Below the pieces are notes generated by a model that saw only the letters and a program-made list of their open reading frames with translations, was not told the origin of the DNA and searched no databases. A DNA stretch of 64,000 nt from CAZADA01 sp964568975 (GTDB lineage Bacteria > Pseudomonadota > Alphaproteobacteria > Caulobacterales > Maricaulaceae): the NCBI GenBank assembly GCA_964568975.1, contig CAZMSO010000006.1:47117-111116 (forward strand), read 5' to 3'. Each line of letters begins with the position of its first letter. Positions within the stretch are counted from its first letter, which is position 1. The position numbers and the translations under genes are program-made. Shown in pieces: positions 44,853 through 53,864 of this stretch.

Positions 44853-46301
44853 GTGTCTCAAGCTCTGCGCGCCCCTTGCGCTGAAGGCCTGGCGCTTGTA
44901 ACCGCCGCGAGCCCGTGCGCGGAGACGCATCGGCCCTTCATTCTCGCGTCCGCCATCGCCGCCTCCGCGATGGCGTTCATTGACGGCTCCGTGGTGACGG
45001 TGGCCTTGCCGGCGATCCGCGCGGATCTGGGGGCTGACCTCGCCCAGGCCCAATGGATCATGAACATTTATGTGTTGGCGCTCGCGGCGCTGACGCTGAT
45101 CGGCGGCGCGGCGGCCGACCGCTTCGGCCGGCGGCGCGTCTATATGGCCAGCGTCATAGCGTTTGCGGCGACGTCTTTCGCGTGCGCGGTCGCGCAAGGC
45201 CCCGCCCAGCTCATCGCCGCGCGCGGCCTTCAGGGGGTGGCGGGGGCGTTTATGGCGCCGTCGGCCTTGGCGGTGATCGGTGCAAGTTTTCCGCGTGAGA
45301 CGCGCACGCGCGCCCTGGGCGTGTGGGCGAGCGCTTCAGCGCTGGCGACCTCCGCGGGGCCGGTTTTGGGCGGCGTGTTGGTGGAGAACGCGCATTGGAG
45401 CTGGGTGTTTTTGATCAACCTGCCCGTGGCCGCCGTCGCGTTGGCTCTGGCCTGGCGGCATTTGCCGGAAAGCCGCGCGCCTGGTCCCTTCGGCCCGCTG
45501 GATGGCGTGGGCGCGGGGCTCGCGGCGGCGGGGTTTGGGTGTTTGGCCTACGGGCTTGTCGGCCTGGGCGAGGGGCGCGGCGCGGCCCTGGAGGCGGATG
45601 CGCAGGCGGCCGGCGGCGCTGGCGTTGCGGCGTTGGTGCTTGGGCTTGCGGGCGTGGCGGCGTTTGTGGCGTGGGAGCGGCGCGCGCTTGATCCCATGAT
45701 GCCGTTGAGCCTGTTCGCTAATCGCGCCTTTTCTGGCGTCACTGGTGTGACGGGACTGTTGTACGCCGGCCTGTCGGCGGCGTTTTTCGCCTTGCCGTTT
45801 GAATTGGCGGAGGCCCAGGGCTGGAGCGCCACGCGCATCGGCGCGGCGTTTTTGCCGTTCACGCTTGCGGTGGGGCTGTTGTCGCGCGGGGTCGGCGCGG
45901 CGACGGAACGGGTCGGGCCGCGGCGGCTTTTGGTGGCGGGGGCGGTGGCGGCGGCGGCGGGCTTTGCCGCGTTGACGGGGGCGCCGCAGGGCTCGTTTGC
46001 GGGGGTGCTTGTGGCGATGGGCGTCGTGGGGATCGGGTTTGCGCTGGCGGTCGCGCCTTTGACGTCCGTGGCGCTGGCGAACGCGCCGGAGGGGCGCGGC
46101 GGGGCCGCTTCGGGCGTGAGCAACGCCGCCGCCCGCGCGGCGGGCTTAGCTGGCGCGGCCATAAGCGCGGGCCTGTTGGCGGGCGACGCCTCAGCCGGCT
46201 ACACCGTGGCGATGGCGGCCGCGTCGGTCGGAGCGCTCATGGCCGCCGCGCTCGCGGCCGCGACGATCCCGCCCGTGGCGGCGGCGCCAGCGCACGCGTG
46301 A
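44853..46301 (+). CDS. MFS multidrug exporter, DHA2 (EmrB/QacA) type
   Basis: 482 residues, GTG at 44853 after AGGGGCG. It has about 14 membrane helices. The first contains SAMAFIDGSVVTVALPAI, with the D-x-S-V-V-T-V-A-L-P pattern of DHA2 exporters. Motif A is GGAAADRFGRRRVYM and motif C is in ASASALATSAGPVLGGVLVE. The protein is very Ala/Gly-rich. The substrate is unknown. queF starts 7 nt downstream, a pairing I recall in other alphaproteobacteria. Confidence 0.9.
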   Translation: MSQALRAPCAEGLALVTAASPCAETHRPFILASAIAASAMAFIDGSVVTVALPAIRADLGADLAQAQWIMNIYVLALAALTLIGGAAADRFGRRRVYMASVIAFAATSFACAVAQGPAQLIAARGLQGVAGAFMAPSALAVIGASFPRETRTRALGVWASASALATSAGPVLGGVLVENAHWSWVFLINLPVAAVALALAWRHLPESRAPGPFGPLDGVGAGLAAAGFGCLAYGLVGLGEGRGAALEADAQAAGGAGVAALVLGLAGVAAFVAWERRALDPMMPLSLFANRAFSGVTGVTGLLYAGLSAAFFALPFELAEAQGWSATRIGAAFLPFTLAVGLLSRGVGAATERVGPRRLLVAGAVAAAAGFAALTGAPQGSFAGVLVAMGVVGIGFALAVAPLTSVALANAPEGRGGAASGVSNAAARAAGLAGAAISAGLLAGDASAGYTVAMAAASVGALMAAALAAATIPPVAAAPAHA

Positions 46302-46308
46302 GGCTGAG

Positions 46309-46785
46309 ATGACTGATTCCGCGACGCCGGGCTCTGCGGCGTCCTTAACGCAGCTCGGAGCGGCGGCGGCGCTTCCCGCCTCGCCGGAGGCGGCGGTGCT
46401 GGAGACGGTGGCCAACCCGCACACACAAGCGCCTTACATGGTGCGCTTCACCGCGCCGGAGTTTACGTCGCTGTGTCCTGTAACGGGGCAGCCGGATTTC
46501 GCCCACATCGTGATTGATTACGTGCCCGGCGCGCGGCTGGTGGAATCAAAGTCATTGAAGCTCTTTCTCGGATCGTTCCGCAACCACGCGGCGTTTCATG
46601 AAGCGTGCACGACGATGATTGGCGCGCGCTTGTTTGCGCTGCTGGAGCCGCCTTGGCTGCGGATCGGCGGCTATTGGTATCCCCGCGGCGGCATCCCGAT
46701 CGATGTGTTTTACCAGCGCGGGACGCCGCCGGACGGCGTGTGGATCCCTGAGCAAGGCGTGGCGGCGTATCGCGGACGTGGATAG
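46309..46785 (+). CDS. queF: NADPH-dependent 7-cyano-7-deazaguanine reductase QueF
   Basis: 158 residues, the single-domain type. Catalytic Cys56 is in FTSLCPVTGQPDFAH with Asp63. E79 lies in the motif ESKSLKLFLGSFRNH, and His97-Glu98 follow. It reduces preQ0 to preQ1 for queuosine in tRNA. The other queuosine genes are not in the window. The first 40 residues are Ala-rich and longer than a minimal QueF. It follows the MFS gene by 7 nt. Confidence 0.95.
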   Translation: MTDSATPGSAASLTQLGAAAALPASPEAAVLETVANPHTQAPYMVRFTAPEFTSLCPVTGQPDFAHIVIDYVPGARLVESKSLKLFLGSFRNHAAFHEACTTMIGARLFALLEPPWLRIGGYWYPRGGIPIDVFYQRGTPPDGVWIPEQGVAAYRGRG

Positions 46786-47092
46786 GGCGTGCGGATCTGG
46801 GAGAAATGCTCCGCAGTTTCCGAGAAGCAGCGTCTTCTGATCCGTGTGCTGATGGACGTCGCTCCCCGGCCGAAGCGCGCAGACGCGGAGAGCCGGGGTC
46901 TATGGGACTTGGGCTCACGACGCATGGGTCCTGGAGAGCGCCTGCGGCGCTTCCGGGACGCGGCGTCTGACACTCAAGGCCGGACCTCGGACGTGATCGG
47001 CGGGGGAGCCGTCGCCGCCCGGGTCCTGGCGGTCCGCGATCACGCGCGTCCTCGGTCGCGGTCCTCGGTCGCGGTGGCGGGTGCGTCCGCGC
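46786..47092. other. Intergenic region between queF and the nitroreductase gene, no gene seen
   Basis: 307 nt without a supportable gene, between two convergent genes. It contains the palindrome described separately at 46864-46898, and imperfect GC-rich inverted repeats further on (for example around GGCGCTTCCGGGACG). This looks like dispersed intergenic repeat DNA. Confidence 0.5.
46864..46898. repeat. REP-like palindrome related to the one at 32563
   Basis: CCCCGGC (46864-46870) pairs with GCCGGGG (46892-46898). It is directly followed by TCTATGGGA, so GGGTCTATGG is shared with the element at 32563-32645. Both sit after the stop of a plus-strand gene. Confidence 0.4.
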
Positions 47093-47749
47093 TCAGCGCT
47101 CCGCCGGGCCCTCCCAGCGGGTCGTCAGGGCGGGGACGTCAGGGCGTTTGCGCTCCATGGGATCGGCGTTCGCGGTTCCGAGATAGACATACCCGGCGAG
47201 GCGTTCGCCGGGCTGCACCCCAAACGCGGCCAAGACGGCGGGATCATAAGCGCACCATTCCGTCAGCCATTGCCCAGCAAATCCCATGGCGTGGGCGGCG
47301 ATGAGCAGCGTCTGACACACAGCGCCCGCGGAGAGGATCTGCTCCCACTCCGGGATTTTGTGGGGAACTGTGACGCGGCTGACGACCGCCACCACAACCG
47401 GCGCGCGCTCAAAACGGTTGTGCTCAAGCGCAAGGCGCGCGTCGTCTAGCTCAGGATCGCGGGCTCTTGCGGCGGCGGCGAGCACCGCTCCGGCGCGGGC
47501 GCGGGCTGCGCCGTCGAACACGATGAACCGCCACGGCGCGAGCTTGCCATGGTCGGGAACCCGCGCAGCGAGCCCTAACAGCGTCGCCAACGCCTCAGCG
47601 TCCGGTCCTGGCGCGCTCAACACGTCAGCGACTGTGGAGCGCCGCTGCGCCAACAGCTCCAACGTCTCAGCGCTTGGCCGCGCCGCCACGGCGGGTTCGC
47701 CAAAGGCGGGGCTGATCGCGGGCGTGATCACGGGATGGTCAACGGCCAT
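47093..47749 (-). CDS. Nitroreductase family FMN oxidoreductase
   Basis: 218 residues. RRSTVADVLSAPGPD is followed by AARVPDHGKLAPWRFIVFDG, where RxS and HGKLAPWRF match the FMN-binding region of the YdjA-like nitroreductase branch. EWEQILSAGAVCQTLLIAAHAMGFAGQWLTEWCAYDP also fits (in pieces). GYVYLGTANADPMERKRPD is the conserved end. It would reduce an unknown nitro, quinone or enone substrate with NAD(P)H. It is divergent from the TetR gene. The 150-nt spacer contains two perfect hairpins (47781-47797 and 47865-47882). Confidence 0.9.
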   Translation of the reverse strand: MAVDHPVITPAISPAFGEPAVAARPSAETLELLAQRRSTVADVLSAPGPDAEALATLLGLAARVPDHGKLAPWRFIVFDGAARARAGAVLAAAARARDPELDDARLALEHNRFERAPVVVAVVSRVTVPHKIPEWEQILSAGAVCQTLLIAAHAMGFAGQWLTEWCAYDPAVLAAFGVQPGERLAGYVYLGTANADPMERKRPDVPALTTRWEGPAER

Positions 47750-47899
47750 GGCGTATCCTTACGTTGCGTGCGCTGGCGATCGGCCCAGGATGGGCCGAGG
47801 AGGCGGGAGATCCCGTCGAAGGTCGCCATCCTCGTGCGTGTGCGCATATGCTGATGTGGCGCGCGCCCGCCACGCGGCGGGCCTTGACAGAAAGATGAT

Positions 47900-48619
47900 A
47901 TGGATCCGAACCGACCCCGTCACGCGCCCGCTGCGTCACACGCTGATGAGGGCGCGGCCAAAAAAGCGGATGTCGACGGGGCGGGCGCTGAGGGCGACGC
48001 TGATTCGCCATCGGATCGTCGTCGCCGGCGGGTGCGCGATCTGATCCTTGAAGAAGCTGAAGCGCTGTTCGCCGAACATGGGCTTGACGGCTTGACGGTG
48101 CGGCGCATCGCAGAGCGCATCGATTACTCCCCTGGCGCGCTGTACCAGTATTTCGGCTCGAAAGAAGAGATTCTGGAGGAAATCCGCGAGCAGTTCTTTG
48201 CCCGTCTTTTAAAGCGGATCGACGACGTCACCGCGGGCCGCCCGATCTCGGTGGCGTGCATGCGTGACGGCTTGCGGGCCTACATTGAGTGCGGGTTGGA
48301 GCTGCCGAACCATTATCGCATGGCGTTCGCCGTCGGTGCGGGCGGCCCAGCCCGAGAAGGCTCGCGCATGTTTGAAGCCGCGCGGCGGCTTGAAGCGATT
48401 ATTGCGTCCGGCGTGGAGGAGGGCGTCTTTCGGCCCCTCGACTCCCAGCTGGCGGCGAAGAGCGTGTGGCCATGCCTCCACGGTCTGACGCAAATATTTG
48501 TGGAGTTCGCCGATTTTCCTTACGGCCCGCCGGGCGCTGAGCCGTACTCCCGCGACGCCGTGATTGAGTTCCACATAGATTTGCTCGTGCGCGGCATGAG
48601 TGTCGCGGAGCCACCGTGA
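47900..48619 (+). CDS. TetR/AcrR family transcriptional regulator
   Basis: 239 residues. A 37-residue acidic/basic tail precedes the DNA-binding domain: RDLILEEAEALFAEHGLDG, LTVRRIAERIDYSPGALYQYF and GSKEEILEEI are canonical TetR helices 1-3. The C-terminal ligand domain contains MRDGLRAYIECGLELPNHYRMAFAVG (in segments) and is of the TetR_C_33-like type. It lies directly upstream of an RND efflux operon on the same strand, and a palindrome at 48736-48766 stands between them, so it is probably the local repressor. Confidence 0.92.
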   Translation: MDPNRPRHAPAASHADEGAAKKADVDGAGAEGDADSPSDRRRRRVRDLILEEAEALFAEHGLDGLTVRRIAERIDYSPGALYQYFGSKEEILEEIREQFFARLLKRIDDVTAGRPISVACMRDGLRAYIECGLELPNHYRMAFAVGAGGPAREGSRMFEAARRLEAIIASGVEEGVFRPLDSQLAAKSVWPCLHGLTQIFVEFADFPYGPPGAEPYSRDAVIEFHIDLLVRGMSVAEPP

Positions 48620-48735
48620 GTGACGACCATCCGTCATGTGCGCAACGCGGTTTGATGCGTTGGGTCGGGTTGGGCGGCCGCACAGAGGAATTGTGAGCGG
48701 CCACGCGTCGAAAACGCGGCCCGAACGCCAAAAAC

Positions 48736-48766
48736 TGAACAGCGTTTACTTTTCAAACGGCGTTCA
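48736..48766. promoter_or_regulatory. Candidate TetR operator upstream of the RND efflux genes
   Basis: 31-nt imperfect palindrome: TGAAC-nn-CGTTT, a 7-nt centre, AAACG-nn-GTTCA. Ten base pairs per half are symmetric. It is one of the few A/T-rich stretches in the spacer and lies 64 nt before the adaptor ATG and 117 nt after the TetR stop. Size and symmetry suit a TetR dimer pair. Confidence 0.5.
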
Positions 48767-48829
48767 CCAGCCTACATGAAGGCATGCGACAGGCGCGGCG
48801 CGACCGCGCTCAACGAAGGGGATGTCGTC

Positions 48830-49752
48830 ATGCGGCTGCTGCAGCGTGTGGGCGTGGGCGTCGTCATGGCGTGCGCGGCCGCTTCAGTTCAGGCTCAAGA
48901 GCCAACGCAAGCCATCCCGCCAATGACGGTGCTGGTCGCGCCGGCGCGCATGCAAACCTCCGCTGACGTCACCGAGCGGTTCGCCGGCGTCGCCGCGCCG
49001 CGGCGCGAAAGCCAGCTGGGCTTTGAAGTCGGCGGCGTGTTGGACGCGGTGATGGTGGATGTGGGCGATGTGGTGGCGGCTGGCGACGCGTTAGCGGCGT
49101 TGGATTTGCGCTCCCTTGACGCGCAAATCGCGGCGGCGGAGGCGTCGGTTCGTCAAGCGGATGCGAACGCGCAGCTCGCCGCGCTCACCGCTGAGCGCCA
49201 GCGTGTCTTGGTCGCGCGCGGCAACACGCCTGAGCAAGCGCGCGATGACGCCGCCGCCAATGAGCAAGTGACGAAAGCCACCGCCGCCGCCGCGCGCGCG
49301 GAGCTCGACCGCCTGCGCGTGCGGCGCGATTTGTCGATCTTGCAAGCGCCCTATGATGGGGTGATCACGGAGCGCTATCGCGACGAAGGGGCGATTGCTG
49401 CGTCCGGCGCGCCCGTGGTGGACATCGCCGAGGTGGGACGCTTGGAGATCCGCGTCGGTTTGCCGAAGGACCAAGCGAGCGCGCTGACTGTCGGGCGGAC
49501 ATATCCGTTTGAAGCGGAAGGCCGCGAGGTCGAGGCCGTGCTCCGCGGCGTCACCAACATTGTCGATCGCCGCAGCCAGACGGTGGCGGCGGTGTTTGAT
49601 CTCGCTGATGCGCGCGTGACCCCTGGCGCGATCGCGCGGCTGCGGGTCACCGGCGCGACGCAGGCGGAGGGCTTTTGGGCGCCGTTGACCGCACTCTCGA
49701 CCGGCCGCCGCGGTTTGTGGACGGTGATGGCGGTGATCCCGGCTGACGGCGT
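48830..49752 (+). CDS. RND efflux periplasmic adaptor, N-terminal part (to gap)
   Basis: 307 codons up to the N run. The ATG at 48830 has AAGGGG upstream. A signal peptide ends at VQAQ. The lipoyl/barrel-sandwich halves contain VTERFAGVAAPRRESQLGFEVGG (in segments) and ILQAPYDGVITERYRDEGA, with a coiled-coil hairpin between (AAEASVRQADANAQLAALTA). The beta-barrel has LEIRVGLPKDQA. This is the HlyD/AcrA membrane-fusion family that links the inner-membrane pump to an outer-membrane channel. The remainder of the gene is after the gap. Confidence 0.9.
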
Positions 49753-49852
49753 NNNNNNNNNNNNNNNNNNNNNNNNNNNNNNNNNNNNNNNNNNNNNNNN
49801 NNNNNNNNNNNNNNNNNNNNNNNNNNNNNNNNNNNNNNNNNNNNNNNNNNNN
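49753..49852. other. Scaffold gap, 100 N, inside the adaptor gene
   Basis: Exactly 100 N. If both flanks belong to one reading frame, the real missing length must be 2 modulo 3, which 100 is not, so the printed length is a placeholder. The protein sense (VIPADG... then AADDLYIAERR) suggests that little is missing. Confidence 0.9.
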
Positions 49853-49854
49853 CC

Positions 49855-50064
49855 GCCGCCGATGATCTCTACATTGCGGAGCGGCGATTGGTGGAGGTGA
49901 TCTACACGGAAGCCGAGCGCGCTTATGTCCGTGGCGCGATGGCGGACGGCGAGCTGTTTGTGACGGCGGGCCTTGATCGGGTGATCCCCGGTCAGCGTGT
50001 GCGCGTCGTGCAAGAGGCCGCCGGCGCGCCGTCGCGACGCGTGGCGGCTCGGCGCGCGCGCTAG
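49855..50064 (+). CDS. RND efflux periplasmic adaptor, C-terminal part (after gap)
   Basis: 69 codons plus stop, continuing the gene cut by the N run. AADDLYIAERRLVEVIYTEA, then ELFVTAGLDRVIPGQRVRVV, is the membrane-proximal domain ending of adaptor proteins. The stop (TAG at 50062) is 10 nt before the pump ATG, so adaptor and pump form one operon. The frame relative to the first half differs only because the gap length is arbitrary. Confidence 0.85.
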   Translation, partial: AADDLYIAERRLVEVIYTEAERAYVRGAMADGELFVTAGLDRVIPGQRVRVVQEAAGAPSRRVAARRAR

Positions 50065-50074
50065 GGCGGCGACC

Positions 50075-53000
50075 ATGACGACGCTGTTCATCCGCTTTCC
50101 GCGCCTGACGGTCTTAGTGGTGTTTTTCATTGTCGCGGCTGGGCTGGGCGCGCTCCTCGTGATGGGCCGCCAGGAAGACCCCACGCTCACGGAGCGCTTC
50201 GGCCTGATTGTGACGGCGTTTCCTGGCGCCTCCGCCGAGCGGGTGGAGGCGTTGGTCACAGAGCCGATTGAAGCGCGCTTGTTGGAGCTGGCGGAGCTGT
50301 CCGCCATGGATTCTGAGTCCCGCTCAGGCGTGTCGATCATCACCATCGAATTGCGCGAGGATCTGCGTGCGGACCGGGTGGACCAAGCCTGGACGCTGGT
50401 GCGCGATCAAGTCGAGTTGGCGCGCCAGAGTTTTCCTGACGGCGTCGGCGCGCCGGATGTCGACCGCCAATTCATCGGTGCAGCGACGCTGATGGTGGCG
50501 GTGCGCTGGGCTGACGGCCGCGAAGACGCCATGGGGCTCATCGGCCGTTTGGCGGAGGATTTGGAGGATCGCCTCCAAACGACGCCGCGCACGGAGGAGA
50601 CGCGTCTGTTCGGCGCCCCCCAAGAAGAGGTGCGTGTGCTGGCGCAGCGCGATCGCTTAGCCGCGCTGGGGCTGACGGCTGCGGATGTCGCGGCGCGCAT
50701 CGCCGGCGGCGATCCCAAAGCGCCGGCGGGTCAAGTGCGCGCGCCCGGCGTCAATCTTGGCGTGCAAGTGGCGGGCGAACTCGATTCCCTGACGCGCGTG
50801 CGCGACGTGCCCGTGTTGCAGGACCCGAACGGCGATGTGGTGCGCGTCGGCGACATTGCGCGGGTGGAGAAGGGCGTGCGCGAGCCGCCGGAGGCTGTGG
50901 CGCTGGTGGATGGGCGGCGCGCGGTGATTGTGGCGGCGTATCTTGCGCCGAATTCCCGCTCGGATGTGTGGACGGCGACGGCGCGTGATGTGGTGGCGGA
51001 CTTTCAGGCGAGCCTGCCGGCGGAGGTGCGCGCGGAGATCATCTTCGAACAGAATGTGTATGTGGATCGACGCTTAAATGGCCTCTTAGGCAATCTTGGG
51101 TTTTCGGCGTTGATTGTCTTCGCCGTTTTGTTCCTCATGATGGGCTGGCGCGCGGCGTTGATTGTCGGGGCGGCGTTGCCGTTGACGACGCTGCTGGTGG
51201 TCTTCTTAGTGCGCGCTATCGGCCAGCCTTTGCATCAAATGTCTGTGACGGGTCTGGTGATTGCGCTGGGCCTGTTGATCGACAACGCCATCGTCATGGT
51301 CCACGAATATCGCTTGCGCCGAGCAGCGGGCGCAGCGCCCTTCGACGCGGCTGATCGGGCGGTGCGGCATCTGTTTCTGCCGCTTCTGGCCTCCACGATC
51401 ACGACCATGCTCGCCTTCGCGCCAATTGCCTTGATGCCCGGCGCGGCGGGGGAGTTTGTCGGCATGATCGGGGTGTCGGTGATTTTCGCCGTCGGCGCGT
51501 CCTTGTTCTTGGCGATGACGGTGGTGCCGGCCTTCGCGGCGTGGTTCGACCGCAGCCCCGCCCCGGGCGCACGCGCGGGGTTCCTGACCGGCGGCGTGAG
51601 CTTTGGACCGCTGACGCGCGTCTATCGCGGGACATTGCGCGTGATTGCACGCGTCCCGATCCTGGGCGTGGCCCTGGCGCTGCCGGTGCCTGTGGCGGGC
51701 TTTTACGCCGCGGCGGTGGTCTTGCCGATGCAATTCTTCCCGCCGACAGACCGCGACATGTTCCAGCTGCAGATTGAGTTGCCGCCGGAGACGGCGATCG
51801 CGGAAACGCGCCGCGTCGTGGAGGACGCCACGGCCATGCTCACCGCGTATGACGGGCTCGAGCATGTGAGCTGGGTACTCGGCCAGCAGCCCCCGCGGAC
51901 TTATTACAACGTCTTGGCGTCCGGCACGGCGCAGCCGAACTTCGCGGCCGGCTGGGCGCGCACCTCCTCAGAAGAGACCACCCGCGCGATTGTGGAGGAC
52001 TTCGCTTTTCGCGCGCGCGACGCCTTTCCCCAGGCGCGGTTCTTGGTGCTGCCGTTCGAGCAGGGCCCCCCCGTGGACGCGCCCCTGGAGCTGCAGCTGC
52101 TCGGTCCGGACTTTGAGACCTTAAGCACGTTGGGCGACGACATCCGCCTCATTATGGCGGACACGCGCAACGTGACGTATACGAGCGCCAATTTGAAGCT
52201 CGGCGCGCCCGTGGCCACGCTGCGCGCGGATGAGGCCGCTGTGGCCGTCACGGGCCGCAGCTTGTCAGACCTTGTGGGGGTCGTGCGCGACGATCTTGAC
52301 GGCGCGGTCGGCGGCAGCGTGCTGGAGGCCACTGAAGAGCTTCCTGTGCGCGTGATTTTGGGCGACGCGGACCGCGCGAGCTTAGAGGCGGTGCGTGGCA
52401 AATTGCTGCCGGCTGAGGCGGGATCGACGGCGTTGGGCACGCCGTTGGGCGCTTTCGGCGATGTGGCGCTGGAGCCGGAAGTCGCCACCATCACGCGCAA
52501 GGATGGCGAGCGCGTGAACCGGCTTTACGGCTATGTGCGCCCCTTCACCTTGCCGGATGTGGCGCTGAGTGATTTGCGCGCGCGGTTGGCGGCGTCCGAC
52601 ATCGTGATCCCGGACGGCTATCGGCTGGAGTATGGCGGGGAGGCGGACGCCCGCGGCGCGGCCATGGCGAACCTGTTCTCCACGGCCGCGCCCTTGTTGA
52701 TTTTGATGGCCGGTTCGCTCGTGCTGGCGTTCAACTCCTTCCGCTATGCCGGCGTCGTGGCGCTGGTCGCCGTCTTGTCAGTGGGCTTGGCGATGTTCGG
52801 CGTGTGGATGTTTGGCGAGCCCAACGGTTTTCAAGCGATCGTGGGGACCATGGGCCTGGTGGGGCTGGCGGTGAACGGCGCGATTGTGGTGCTGTCGGCT
52901 CTGCGCGCTGATCCCCAAGCCCGCGCGGGCGATGTGGAGGCCATTGTCGACACCACCGGCGACGCCACGCGCCACATCATCTCCACCACGCTGACGACGG

Positions 53001-53206
53001 TGGGCGGCTTCACGCCGTTGATCCTCTCCGGCGACAGCTTTTGGCTCCCCTTAGCGACGGCGATCGCCGGCGGCGTGGCGGGCTCGGCGGTGTTGGCGCT
53101 CTTTTTTGCGCCGGCTATGTTCGCCATCATGACCAAGGGCGACCATCGCCGCCAGCAGCGGCGCGAGGCGGCCACGGGCGTTGCGACGCCTGCGCCGGCG
53201 CAGTGA
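50075..53206 (+). CDS. RND efflux pump inner-membrane permease (AcrB/HAE1-like)
   Basis: 1043 residues with the two-fold RND layout: helix 1 at FPRLTVLVVFFIVAAGLGAL, a large periplasmic porter domain, helices 2-6, a second porter domain, and the C-terminal helices. FPGASAERVEALVTEPIE and GADS-type RQFIGAATLMVAVRW are typical. Helix 4 contains IALGLLIDNAIVMVHEY, with an Asp for proton relay. It ends with GVAGSAVLALFFAPAMFAIM. It should export hydrophobic compounds using the proton gradient. No outer-membrane factor gene is adjacent, so a shared TolC-like channel is inferred. Confidence 0.94.
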   Translation: MTTLFIRFPRLTVLVVFFIVAAGLGALLVMGRQEDPTLTERFGLIVTAFPGASAERVEALVTEPIEARLLELAELSAMDSESRSGVSIITIELREDLRADRVDQAWTLVRDQVELARQSFPDGVGAPDVDRQFIGAATLMVAVRWADGREDAMGLIGRLAEDLEDRLQTTPRTEETRLFGAPQEEVRVLAQRDRLAALGLTAADVAARIAGGDPKAPAGQVRAPGVNLGVQVAGELDSLTRVRDVPVLQDPNGDVVRVGDIARVEKGVREPPEAVALVDGRRAVIVAAYLAPNSRSDVWTATARDVVADFQASLPAEVRAEIIFEQNVYVDRRLNGLLGNLGFSALIVFAVLFLMMGWRAALIVGAALPLTTLLVVFLVRAIGQPLHQMSVTGLVIALGLLIDNAIVMVHEYRLRRAAGAAPFDAADRAVRHLFLPLLASTITTMLAFAPIALMPGAAGEFVGMIGVSVIFAVGASLFLAMTVVPAFAAWFDRSPAPGARAGFLTGGVSFGPLTRVYRGTLRVIARVPILGVALALPVPVAGFYAAAVVLPMQFFPPTDRDMFQLQIELPPETAIAETRRVVEDATAMLTAYDGLEHVSWVLGQQPPRTYYNVLASGTAQPNFAAGWARTSSEETTRAIVEDFAFRARDAFPQARFLVLPFEQGPPVDAPLELQLLGPDFETLSTLGDDIRLIMADTRNVTYTSANLKLGAPVATLRADEAAVAVTGRSLSDLVGVVRDDLDGAVGGSVLEATEELPVRVILGDADRASLEAVRGKLLPAEAGSTALGTPLGAFGDVALEPEVATITRKDGERVNRLYGYVRPFTLPDVALSDLRARLAASDIVIPDGYRLEYGGEADARGAAMANLFSTAAPLLILMAGSLVLAFNSFRYAGVVALVAVLSVGLAMFGVWMFGEPNGFQAIVGTMGLVGLAVNGAIVVLSALRADPQARAGDVEAIVDTTGDATRHIISTTLTTVGGFTPLILSGDSFWLPLATAIAGGVAGSAVLALFFAPAMFAIMTKGDHRRQQRREAATGVATPAPAQ

Positions 53207-53251
53207 TCGCGCCCGCTGGGCCGGCGTCGTTGGCGAGGGCGAGGGGACGGT

Positions 53252-53860
53252 ATGGCGGTCAAAGGTGACGGGCGCGAGACGCGCGGGCCATGGGGCCTGC
53301 GCGCGGCGCGGCGGGTCTATGACAATCCGTGGATCGCGGTGACGGAGCACGATGTGATCCGCCCCGACGGCGGCGACGGCCTTTATGGCGTGGTGTCGTT
53401 TAAAAATGTGGCGGTGGGGGTGCTGCCGGTGTTCGCAAATGGCGATGTGATGCTGGTGGGTCAGCACCGCTTCGCCATTGACGCCTACAGCTGGGAGCTG
53501 CCGGAAGGCGGGGCGCCGCCCTCCGAAGCGCCCCTCGCCGCCGCCCAGCGCGAGCTGCACGAGGAGACGGGGCTGACCGCGCGGGAGTGGACGCCGCTGT
53601 TTGAAACGCATTTGTCCAATTCGATCACGGATGAGCGCGCGATTTGTTATCTCGCCTGGGATTTGACTGAAGGCGCGGCCGCCCCAGACCCTGAAGAGGA
53701 GCTGGCGTTGGCGCGCACGCCCTTCGCGGACGCGCTGACGCGTGCGGTCAGCGGCGACATTTTTGATGTCTTGACGCTGGCGATGTTGCTGAGGGCGCGC
53801 CATATGGCGGAGACGGGGGCGGTGGCGCCCGCCATCGCCGACGCGTTGTTGAAGGGGTGA
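53252..53860 (+). CDS. Nudix hydrolase, ADP-ribose-pyrophosphatase type
   Basis: 202 residues. The start RAARRVYDNPWIAVTEHDVI and then PDGGDGLYGVVSFKN fit the NudF/YffH-like class. The Nudix box is GGAPPSEAPLAAAQRELHEE followed by TGL, with all metal-binding positions present. The lead-in is SWELPEGG. Likely substrates are ADP-ribose or other nucleoside diphosphate derivatives. It lies 45 nt after the RND pump and 4 nt before cysE, so it is probably cotranscribed with cysE. Confidence 0.88.
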   Translation: MAVKGDGRETRGPWGLRAARRVYDNPWIAVTEHDVIRPDGGDGLYGVVSFKNVAVGVLPVFANGDVMLVGQHRFAIDAYSWELPEGGAPPSEAPLAAAQRELHEETGLTAREWTPLFETHLSNSITDERAICYLAWDLTEGAAAPDPEEELALARTPFADALTRAVSGDIFDVLTLAMLLRARHMAETGAVAPAIADALLKG

Positions 53861-53864
53861 GGCC

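Noticed and set aside
47884..47905. TTGACA as -35 box of the TetR gene
   Set aside because: It lies about 10 nt before the ATG, leaving no space for a -10 box and leader.
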